DNA of 64,000 nt, from positions 1-64,000 of the forward strand of contig OZ025795.1 of assembly GCA_964019425.1 (NCBI GenBank), read 5' to 3'. Of this stretch, positions 8,615 through 18,394 are shown piece after piece. The notes below the pieces were generated by a model that ran no database searches, was not told the origin of the DNA, and saw only the letters and a program-made list of their open reading frames with translations. This stretch comes from Flectonema sp. DT1601 (taxonomy: Eukaryota > Euglenozoa > Diplonemea > Diplonemida > Diplonemidae). Each line of letters starts with the position of its first letter. Within the stretch, counting starts at the first letter, position 1. A program made the position numbers and the translations under genes.

Positions 8615-11124
8615 GTTTGCGGGTTTGCGGGTTTGCGGGTTTGCGGGTTTGCGGGTTTGCGGGTTTGCGGGTTTGCGGGTTTGCGGGTTTGCGGGTTTGC
8701 GGGTTTGCGGGTTTGCGGGTTTGCGGGTTTGCGGGTTTGCGGGTTTGCGGGTTTGCGGGTTTGCGGGTTTGCGGGTTTGCGGGTTTGCGGGTTTGCGGGT
8801 TTGCGGGTTTGCGGGTTTGCGGGTTTGCGGGTTTGCGGGTTTGCGGGTTTGCGGGTTTGCGGGTTTGCGGGTTTGCGGGTTTGCGGGTTTGCGGGTTTGC
8901 GGGTTTGCGGGTTTGCGGGTTTGCGGGTTTGCGGGTTTGCGGGTTTGCGGGTTTGCGGGTTTGCGGGTTTGCGGGTTTGCGGGTTTGCGGGTTTGCGGGT
9001 TTGCGGGTTTGCGGGTTTGCGGGTTTGCGGGTTTGCGGGTTTGCGGGTTTGCGGGTTTGCGGGTTTGCGGGTTTGCGGGTTTGCGGGTTTGCGGGTTTGC
9101 GGGTTTGCGGGTTTGCGGGTTTGCGGGTTTGCGGGTTTGCGGGTTTGCGGGTTTGCGGGTTTGCGGGTTTGCGGGTTTGCGGGTTTGCGGGTTTGCGGGT
9201 TTGCGGGTTTGCGGGTTTGCGGGTTTGCGGGTTTGCGGGTTTGCGGGTTTGCGGGTTTGCGGGTTTGCGGGTTTGCGGGTTTGCGGGTTTGCGGGTTTGC
9301 GGGTTTGCGGGTTTGCGGGTTTGCGGGTTTGCGGGTTTGCGGGTTTGCGGGTTTGCGGGTTTGCGGGTTTGCGGGTTTGCGGGTTTGCGGGTTTGCGGGT
9401 TTGCGGGTTTGCGGGTTTGCGGGTTTGCGGGTTTGCGGGTTTGCGGGTTTGCGGGTTTGCGGGTTTGCGGGTTTGCGGGTTTGCGGGTTTGCGGGTTTGC
9501 GGGTTTGCGGGTTTGCGGGTTTGCGGGTTTGCGGGTTTGCGGGTTTGCGGGTTTGCGGGTTTGCGGGTTTGCGGGTTTGCGGGTTTGCGGGTTTGCGGGT
9601 TTGCGGGTTTGCGGGTTTGCGGGTTTGCGGGTTTGCGGGTTTGCGGGTTTGCGGGTTTGCGGGTTTGCGGGTTTGCGGGTTTGCGGGTTTGCGGGTTTGC
9701 GGGTTTGCGGGTTTGCGGGTTTGCGGGTTTGCGGGTTTGCGGGTTTGCGGGTTTGCGGGTTTGCGGGTTTGCGGGTTTGCGGGTTTGCGGGTTTGCGGGT
9801 TTGCGGGTTTGCGGGTTTGCGGGTTTGCGGGTTTGCGGGTTTGCGGGTTTGCGGGTTTGCGGGTTTGCGGGTTTGCGGGTTTGCGGGTTTGCGGGTTTGC
9901 GGGTTTGCGGGTTTGCGGGTTTGCGGGTTTGCGGGTTTGCGGGTTTGCGGGTTTGCGGGTTTGCGGGTTTGCGGGTTTGCGGGTTTGCGGGTTTGCGGGT
10001 TTGCGGGTTTGCGGGTTTGCGGGTTTGCGGGTTTGCGGGTTTGCGGGTTTGCGGGTTTGCGGGTTTGCGGGTTTGCGGGTTTGCGGGTTTGCGGGTTTGC
10101 GGGTTTGCGGGTTTGCGGGTTTGCGGGTTTGCGGGTTTGCGGGTTTGCGGGTTTGCGGGTTTGCGGGTTTGCGGGTTTGCGGGTTTGCGGGTTTGCGGGT
10201 TTGCGGGTTTGCGGGTTTGCGGGTTTGCGGGTTTGCGGGTTTGCGGGTTTGCGGGTTTGCGGGTTTGCGGGTTTGCGGGTTTGCGGGTTTGCGGGTTTGC
10301 GGGTTTGCGGGTTTGCGGGTTTGCGGGTTTGCGGGTTTGCGGGTTTGCGGGTTTGCGGGTTTGCGGGTTTGCGGGTTTGCGGGTTTGCGGGTTTGCGGGT
10401 TTGCGGGTTTGCGGGTTTGCGGGTTTGCGGGTTTGCGGGTTTGCGGGTTTGCGGGTTTGCGGGTTTGCGGGTTTGCGGGTTTGCGGGTTTGCGGGTTTGC
10501 GGGTTTGCGGGTTTGCGGGTTTGCGGGTTTGCGGGTTTGCGGGTTTGCGGGTTTGCGGGTTTGCGGGTTTGCGGGTTTGCGGGTTTGCGGGTTTGCGGGT
10601 TTGCGGGTTTGCGGGTTTGCGGGTTTGCGGGTTTGCGGGTTTGCGGGTTTGCGGGTTTGCGGGTTTGCGGGTTTGCGGGTTTGCGGGTTTGCGGGTTTGC
10701 GGGTTTGCGGGTTTGCGGGTTTGCGGGTTTGCGGGTTTGCGGGTTTGCGGGTTTGCGGGTTTGCGGGTTTGCGGGTTTGCGGGTTTGCGGGTTTGCGGGT
10801 TTGCGGGTTTGCGGGTTTGCGGGTTTGCGGGTTTGCGGGTTTGCGGGTTTGCGGGTTTGCGGGTTTGCGGGTTTGCGGGTGAGGGTTTGCGGGTTTGCGG
10901 GTTTGCGGGTTTGCGGGTTTGCGGGTTTGCGGGTTTGCGGGTTTGCGGGTTTGCGGGTTTGCGGGTTTGCGGGTTTGCGGGTTTGCGGGTTTGCGGGTTT
11001 GCGGGTTTGCGGGTTTGCGGGTTTGCGGGTTTGCGGGTTTGCGGGTTTGCGGGTTTGCGGGTTTGCGGGTTTGCGGGTTTGCGGGTTTGCGGGTTTGCGG
11101 GTTTGCGGGTTTGCGGGTTTGCGG
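8615..11124 (+). repeat. Telomere-like array 2, (TTTGCGGG)n
   Basis: About 313 units separate elements 1 and 2, in the same orientation as array 1. One deviating stretch is visible near 10880-10885, where a GTGAGGG variant interrupts the register. Arrays 1 and 2 were presumably one array before element 1 inserted. Confidence 0.97.
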
Positions 11125-11535
11125 GGAACCGCTCTGCATTTTCTATGCGATATCTGCTATAGAAATGTAAAAGTAATAATGAAATAGAAAACAGAGAGGG
11201 AGTAAGCAAGCAATTAATACTAAAGGAGAATGACGGAATCCAATTAAGGATAATTGAAATTGATCAGCTATATCGAATTCTGACATGCCGTCGTGTCTCA
11301 TCCATAAAGTATATCGCAGCTGTGATGGGAGATGATGGTTGTGAATTATAGTAATCGATAATTGAAGTATTGTCCACGTACGAAGTATATTCATTTGCGA
11401 CGGGGGTAGCAGGGCGCCACAGAGGCGAAATCGTCCGGACCAGGCTGTAAAATCTCTTTACAAGAAGTCGGCGCCAAGCGCTAAATCAAGGCTGTGATAT
11501 CGCTATGCCATTTGAGCTGTTCCCTGTAAAGGTGA

Positions 11536-11994
11536 GGTTTGCGGGTTTGCGGGTTTGCGGGTTTGCGGGTTTGCGGGTTTGCGGGTTTGCGGGTTTGCGG
11601 GTTTGCGGGTTTGCGGGTTTGCGGGGTTTGCGGGTTTGCGGGTTTGCGGGTTTGCGGGTTTGCGGGTTTGCGGGTTTGCGGGTTTGCGGGTTTGCGGGTT
11701 TGCGGGTTTGCGGGTTTGCGGGTTTGCGGGTTTGCGGGTTTGCGGGTTTGCGGGTTTGCGGGTTTGCGGGTTTGCGGGTTTGCGGGTTTGCGGGTTTGCG
11801 GGTTTGCGGGTTTGCGGGTTTGCGGGTTTGCGGGTTTGCGGGTTTGCGGGTTTGCGGGTTTGCGGGTTTGCGGGTTTGCGGGTTTGCGGGTTTGCGGGTT
11901 TGCGGGTTTGCGGGTTTGCGGGTTTTGCGGGTTTGCAGGTTTGCGGGTTGCGGGTTTGCGGGTTTGCGGGTTTGCGGGTTTGCGGGTTTGCGGG
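11536..11994 (+). repeat. TTTGCGGG array 3 inside element 2
   Basis: About 57 units lie within the RT region of element 2, in the same orientation as the other arrays. Several units vary by one base (near 11624, 11921, 11937 and 11948), unlike the near-perfect arrays 1 and 2. Homology to the RT of element 1 stops at the right edge of the array and seems to resume weakly beyond the left edge, so the array looks like an insertion or expansion within the element. Confidence 0.95.
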
Positions 11995-13030
11995 AACTTC
12001 AATGCAAACCAGTGTTTTCCCGGTGTCTCCCCGGCCACCGCCGAAGCGTGCATCAACCTTCCACCCATCGACTCAAGTTGCCCAGCCGTCACATTGTCCA
12101 TGTCCACACCCTGCAACTTCCGACATATCTTCGTCGATACCTTCACCTCCGACTCCCGATGGTCGAAGTCCACCCCCAAGAAAGTGTACTTCGTCTCCGC
12201 AGTAAAGCTGTCAGCTGGTTTCCAGGTTAAACAAAAGTCACCTGCAGCCGCATCGAGGTTCGCCGTAGCTGCAAGTACCATACCAGCCTCACCTGTATAC
12301 CGGATGTTGTCTATGAAGACATCAACCCGTACACCCCGCACACGCCACTCCGGCAGGACGTACGCAGGGTCGCCGGCAGCCGCCGCGGCCAGCGTGTGCA
12401 TGATCCCCGGCGCACACACATGGCCCATCGGCAACCGACAAAGTTCAAACCACGAACCCCCTTCCGTCTGAAAGCGAAAGAAAGAACGCGCTTCTTCCGG
12501 AATCTCGATCGCATAAAATCCCGTGCGAAAGTCCCGGGTACTCCCACATTCCTCCCGAACCTGGTCTAAGTACCGAGAGATGTGGTGCAGAGGTACTTGC
12601 GCAGTGTACCTCTCTTCCAACCAGTTCGCATCCTTGGTCCACAGGATAAACCTCTGGCGCAAGCCCTCGGGTTTCTCCTCTAACACCGTGAATGGAACAT
12701 TGTTCGCCTCACCCGGACCAGTTGCCTTCCGAGCAATGCCAAACGAAGCCAGTTCTCCAGCATGTTCCTCCGAAAATGCCGACCGTCCAGACGACCGGCC
12801 CGCCTTCCCCACCTCCGGCGAGAACGTCATCTTCCACACCTCGTCAAACCGTCTCCGTGGCTCAACATCCAACCTCCTCCGCAATCCTGCAACATCCATC
12901 ACGGGCACACCACTCACATGCAAGGGAGACGCCTTCTCCTCCCGAGTCGAAGGCAACCGCGTCCTCTTCCCCCGCCTCACCAGACTGTGCTGCGTTCCAA
13001 TCCTCACAGCAGCTTCGTCGCATGCCAAGT
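11995..13030 (-). pseudogene. RT region of element 2 (fossil)
   Basis: Reverse transcriptase homologous to that of element 1, sharing the motifs FRTGFYAIEIP, RLPMGH and FIDN. It ends at the TTTGCGGG array. As in element 1, its reading frame stays open upstream across the recombinase gene (to about 13823). Confidence 0.85.
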
Positions 13031-14410
13031 CCCCAATGCCCTGGCAGTACTCACCGGGTTCGACGCATACCGGAGGGTTGTGGACGACACCCCTTCCCCG
13101 CCTTCTGTGTGCTTGAGAAGACGTGATACCAGGGACGTTGACGTCAACCTTCCTTCCTCTAGCGCCTGCATCAGGACGCCGGCCGCCCCTCGCTTCACCG
13201 AGTGCGCCGTGAAGCCCTTCATGACCGGGTCTCCCCGCCACAGATCCACCAGCCTTTCCGATGTGACAGCCGTCAGTTGTTCGAACGGAGAGAGCTCCCC
13301 CACCAACCGAGCGATCACCCCCACCAGATCGCCCTGGATCACCACCCATCTTGAGGGAACATACGGGTCCGCCCGACGATGCTTCGGTGTCACCCCCCAA
13401 TCGATGATCACCTCGTCCATCTCGATCAAGATGAACTGTTGGGAAGTCAGCTTCTGTACCTCTCCCCACCTTGACGCCGTCTTCCAGCACACTAGAGCCG
13501 CCAACTTCACGTCTCGTGCTTGTTCGTTCGCCCACCGGACCAGCGTTTCCTTTCCGATCGGCTGAGCTTGCTTGACAGGAACCGCCGCCCCTTGTGCCCG
13601 GAGCGCGGCCGCCAAGCTGAGGAGCGGCTGCCGTTCCAACCCCAGGTGTCGGAACACACCGGACAGCGCTTTTGCGTAATTCAGCTGCCCCTGTGGTGTG
13701 ACGCTCGTTGCCAACACGAACAGTGCCGCCGCCTCGGCCGTAACCGGTATGTGCTGAGCCGCCGCCCAACCTTGCAGCCTGCCCCACAGGTTGCGCCGTT
13801 TCTGCGAAGTCTCGGCCGCCCACATTTGTGCGACCACACCGCCCAACCGTTCCAAGGCCTCGTCGAGGTTGACAGCCCCTTCCTGTGCCAGCGGCCGTTC
13901 CCCAGCCCCTGCCACGTGCTCCAGAACCACTTGCCCGAACACCGACGGCATCATCGCCCCCTTGTCGGCCAAATGTCCTTCCCTCATACTTTCCATGTAT
14001 GTTCTTCGTTGCTCCTGACGCACTTTTGGCTGCCCAGCATCTCCTGCTAAGCCCACCACGGTCTGCCTTCCGAATCCAGCCCCCCGAACCGGAACAACGA
14101 CCCTTCGCCTCCTTCCAACCAGATCGGGTCTCACCCCCACTTCCGGCAGTACGACCTCTCTGACCCCCTGGCCAGACATGTCCACTCCCCGAAGCGTGGC
14201 CTCCCCCACCTGGCTGGGCAAGCTTGTTTTGTCCTTCCTTCGAGCTTCCGTTCCCGGAACTGAAATCCCTCCGAACCTCCGGCCGTCCCGAGCCTCGTCC
14301 ACCCGAACCCGACCCGAGCCGCCCACATCGACCAACAACCCTCCAACCGGTTTGGGAAAGTCCACCACCCCAAGAGACACGACCCCTCCGACCTGTTCCC
14401 GGTCGGGCAT
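13004..14410 (-). pseudogene. Tyrosine recombinase region of element 2
   Basis: A 468-codon frame related to the recombinase of element 1. The catalytic order is visible: SRWGE arginine, HSVKRG box, LKHTE histidine and TLRYA tyrosine. The N-terminal extension (about 110 residues) is Gly/Arg/Val-rich. This is the best preserved part of the element, but the element as a whole is broken, so I list it as a fossil part. Confidence 0.85.
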
Positions 14411-14467
14411 GTCTATCTCTCGGACCGGAACCCCTCCAACTCGGTTGGGAACCGCCAGAGCTGACCG

Positions 14468-15969
14468 TCAGTAGCCCTGGCCCCGACCGTTTTTTGCCTT
14501 TGGCTTTGGCTTTGGCGCCGATGATGCAATACTCTGACCCCCAAAGCCAGAATGCGTCTTCTTCCCTACCACCTTGTCCGCAGCTTTCCTCGCTGCCGCC
14601 GTTTCCGGAGTCAGGGTCTCCTCCTTGAGCTTATTTTCGTAACTCCTTGCAGCAGCTTCGCTTGCCTCTTGGTACTGGTAGTACTCAAGCAACTTGAGGA
14701 TTTCCAACGAGGACTTCTCCGGTCCCGCCGTGACCACCGTAACTGCTAAAGCCGCTAGTCTCTTCGCGTTCTCCCACGTCCACTGCGCCCTTCCCGAGTA
14801 CCTCCTCGCGATCGCCCACTGCAGATTTTCGCGGCCCGTCGGGCCACCAGCAGCAAACCCAGCCCAGTTTTGCCGGTTACCAGCTGCCTCCGTCGAAGTC
14901 AGCTCGCTTCTCTCCCGATCTTCCTCTCCAGTGCCCCGGCAACCATCCATCTCCTCCGAGGCCAAACTCCCGGAGGTGACTCGCATCCCCCAGCGCCGCC
15001 GCGATCACCCGCTCCTGCTCCACCGCGATCACCACTCCCCTCTCTCAGAACCGCACAGGATCTTCATTCCGACCCGCCACTCCGGTCTCACGACTTCCTT
15101 CTGCCGTTTGCTATCCAAAATCCCCGAGATCTTCGAGACTGCCTCCGATAACAATGCATCCTTACCGCTATCAGAAGATGCCCCTACCGGCACTACCGAT
15201 GATTGTTGCTGTTGCTGTAGCTGCATCTGTTGCTGTAGCTGCATCTGTTGCTGTAGTTGCATCTGTTGCTGCTGCTGTTGTTGCTGTTGGTGCAGTTGCG
15301 CCTTCAAATCTGCTAACTCCTTCGCCTGCTGATGGCCCTGGGCTAACATCATCTCACGGAACCCCGCCGACCCCGACCGCTCCTGGCTTCGCTGTTGCTG
15401 TTGCTGGGCCTGTTGTTTTGATACCGTCTGCCGGAGTCTCGCAAGCTCTTCGATACTCTTCTCGGTGATGCCTTGTTGCTCCGCCAGCTGTGCGCGGAGT
15501 TGGGTGACTTGTTCGTCGCTTCTCTGCTGTTGCCCCTTTTGCATTCGGGACAATTCATCCTGCTGTCCCAGCAAGATGCTCTGGTGGTGTTGTTGTTCCT
15601 GCTTCTCCTGCTGCTCCAACCGTCCAACCTGCGATCGCACCACCGCCTCCACCGATCCCTGACGCTGAGCCACTTGCTGCAACGCCTGTCCCGTCTCCTT
15701 CACTCCGGCCAAACGCCGATCCGCTCCCAGCGCGTCTTCAAAAAACGAGCCAGCAGCTCGTCCGCAAACCACCTCTCACCACTCATGTCGTCCGCCTTTT
15801 CCGACGGCATCCACCAGAACCTCCCTTCTGCCTCCGACATACCTATCGCCTTTAGTGCGGCTTCCTTCCGCGCTCTCAAATCTACGTGGCCTTTTCTTGG
15901 GTGTGCCAACCCGGCGCCTTGCACCCACAACGACAGAAGACTCGTCGGCATCGAGAATTCATATGACAT
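14468..15969 (-). pseudogene. Gag region of element 2 (fossil)
   Basis: The N-terminal end resembles the Gag start of element 1 (both have an SL.[TS]LW motif near residue 12-16). The middle is a strongly Gln-rich predicted coiled coil with a CAG-type trinucleotide tract (about 15200-15300), and the C-terminal part is basic with a GRGQG tail. The region is broken. Confidence 0.7.
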
Positions 15970-16408
15970 TATTTCAAACTTAAATGTACAAGTATGAAAA
16001 AACCCTGTGATAAAGCGTAAAGAATGACAAAATGGAAAAGTTAAACGATGAATAATTTTCTGAAATATTGAGGGACACGACGTTCCCAAGGATAACTTCT
16101 AATAATGCAAGCTTGTTTAGGCCATGCCTCCCACGCGAGCCCGGCGATACTAGCAGGCACCAAAAAATCATAATAATGATCCGGCATATTTTCTTAAAAC
16201 GCTTTGCGTTAAGACCCTTCCTAGCCTGAATAAATGAGTACAATAAAATAATGATAAGAGAAACAGTGAAATGATAATTCTGAAATAAAGACAAGAGAAC
16301 AGAAATAATACTTAAACAACGTTTAACGTAGATCAACGAAAAGTTAAATATTATAAGAGTATATTCGTACTTCACTTGCCTTTTGTGCAGTTCCCAGTCT
16401 GAGTGTTG

Positions 16409-16440
16409 GTTTGCGGGTTTGCGGGTTTGCGGGTTTGCGG
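16409..16440 (+). repeat. Short TTTGCGGG tract right of element 2
   Basis: Four units directly abut the 5' end of element 2 and then stop at unrelated sequence. This is the right edge of the forward-oriented arrays, and it shows that element 2 is also flanked by TTTGCGGG on both sides. Confidence 0.95.
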
Positions 16441-18394
16441 CCTCTCCTGGTCGACGCGGTGCCAGCTGGAGTGCAACGTGGGTCGTCGCACGGAATCTTG
16501 CGCAAAAAACCATGCAAAATGGCAAAGACCGGATACAAAATTTGAATTAACAGAGGAAAAGAAAGGTTGCCCCAATAGATCGAAAAGCCTACCTGCAAAC
16601 CCGCAAACCTAATAATACAGGAAAGAAAAACAGAGGGCTTGGTTGTAAAATAAAGTTGTTCAGAAAGATAAAATGGGTAACTTAAAAATAAGCCTTACCC
16701 ACTAACCTAGCCATTGTTTTAATTTTTGCTGAGGCATGCTGAGGCAAAAGAAAAACAAGTTTAATTCAGAAAAACAAAAAATAAATAACTTTGAGCAAGC
16801 GAAGCCTGGACAGTGCGGATTGCGGGTAATTGTCCTTCCATACTTTGCACCTGTCTGATTCAAGGGTAACTGAATTCAAATTTCGTAGGACTCAGGGGTG
16901 GGCTTTGAAAACGTGAGTGTGAGAGAAAAGAGTGATCGAGCTGTATAAAGTCTTTTAAAAATAGAAAGCTAAAAATTGTGCTAGCATATTAGTACATTCA
17001 GAGAAATAAAAAGAAAAATAACTTTGCGTGAGCGAAGCGAGCCTGGACAGGTATCTCTAGTGCAGGTTTGCAGGTATAACAAGTATTCATAAAGTTACTC
17101 TCACCACAGTGGTGATTCTTTCCAAAACAAAGACGTTTACATGACCGTCCTAGTCGGACTCAGGCTGGCCCACCAATCGGTGACGGAGCAGTTGGGCGGC
17201 CGCCAGGTCTGCACACAACGGCCAGGGAGAACCTTATAGTGTGGCTTGCATTATCTGTTGTATGTTTGAAATCATTTTATAAATCATTCACAGTCAAACT
17301 TATGTCTGTAATGTGTGTGACAATTCTACCTGGGATGGGAATAGTATTAATAAGGTTATCGTTCATTTTTTGTTTGTTCATTATCACTTTCTTCCATTCA
17401 GCAGAGTGGAAATGTGGCTTGCCCCTTCTGTTTCACTGCCTCGCCTGCGATGTTTCAGGCCTTTGCCTTCAAAAAGTACGTTTCTATTTTTTCTTTTTCT
17501 TCTTTTTTATGTGGCAGTAGTAAATGAACTCTGAGTTCAGAAGGTGGAAGTTGTTTTGAATGTGGCAATAAAACAAAAAGTTGTAAGGTAGAAATGTGGA
17601 ATGCTGTTGGGATCTAGTCGTGGGAGGGAATCTTATTCGAGAAGGTGGAAGAGTTTTTTTTTTTTTTTTTCCTTTTTTTCAGCAACAAAAGGAAGAGAGC
17701 TCATGCACTTTTTTTTTCTTTACCTGTTGTTGTTGTCATCACAGGTGAAGAGGGTGCTTTGAAAACGTGAGTGTGAGAGAAAAAGAGTGATCGAGCTGCA
17801 TAAATAATTTCTTTTGAAAGTGAAGAAAGCTAAAGAATATATAAAAAATGTCTCTGTTGTTTTGTTCATTTTTCCAACTTTGGAATCATACACTTTCCTG
17901 TCTGATTCCTTTGATTCTTTCTCTGCAGTGCTAAGCTTGGTGGAAAATTACCTGAATGAATTCTAGGATTTTTTGGGTTCCAAGGAAAAAACTTTTTTTT
18001 TGAACCCGCTGACGGCTGTTTTTTGTTTAGGGACCCAAAAGAGGAAAGGCCAAAAAGCCTAATACAGGGAATAAAAACTGAGGTAACGAAGTTGTAAAAT
18101 AAAGTTGTTCACAAAGAAAAAAATGGTTAACTTGAAATAATCCACATATCCACTATAATAACCGAGCCATTGTTGTCATTTTAGCATACTTAAGCAAAAC
18201 AAAAAAAAACCATTCAGATTAACCTTATATTTCGTTGAATTTCGCAGACAAAATGTCGCATGGGGAAAATAAATCATGACCATAAGAAATGATCGGTTTT
18301 CAATCACAGCAATTCGCCTTGTCTTTGATGTCGCTGCCTAAAGGCTCTTGTGTAAAAAGTACCGCAAAAGATGACTGTTTAGTGGATTCGGACA
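16441..18394. other. Non-coding zone with diverged duplicated blocks
   Basis: I see no convincing gene. Three block pairs can be matched by eye: 16610-16760 with 18058-18200 (an AATACAGG... block with a TAAAATAAAGTTGTTC core), 16900-16985 with 17753-17840 (a TGAAAACGTGAGTGTGAGAG core), and 16786-16829 with 17014-17051 (ending GCCTGGACAG). T-rich runs lie at 17650-17690. The pairs could be repeats of a decayed mobile element or segmental duplications. Confidence 0.6.
16592..16609 (-). repeat. Two inverted TTTGCGGG-type units
   Basis: CCTGCAAA followed by CCCGCAAA, the complement of a variant and a perfect TTTGCGGG unit, about 150 bp right of array 4 and in the opposite orientation. In a related duplicated block near 18055 the flanking sequences are joined without these units, so they look like a small insertion. 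Confidence 0.8.

Larger units (their letters stand above)
11125..16408 (-). mobile_element. DIRS-order retroelement 2, broken
   Basis: A second, diverged element of the same family, read on the minus strand: Gag region (14468-15969), tyrosine recombinase (13004-14410), RT (about 11995-13030) and a remnant of the RT/RNase H region (about 11125-11535). A TTTGCGGG array (11536-11994) sits inside the RT region. The coding part is visibly richer in G+C than element 1 and the host genes. The element looks broken, with about three breaks plus the array, and I find no matching split repeats, so it is older than element 1. Both outer ends abut TTTGCGGG units at the same point of the 8-mer as element 1. 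Confidence 0.85.

Noticed and set aside
1-11187. Very long open frames encoding RVCGFAGL or ANPQTRKP repeats across the arrays
   Set aside because: They follow automatically from an 8-bp repeat without stops in several frames. All three forward frames give the same peptide and there is no start, end or domain logic.
16405-16612. Head-to-head telomere fusion (TTTGCGGG then CCCGCAAA, as in ancient chromosome fusions)
   Set aside because: The orientation fits, but the right side has only two units, and the related block near 18055 shows the same flanks without them, so a small insertion explains it better. Genome-wide comparison could reopen the idea.
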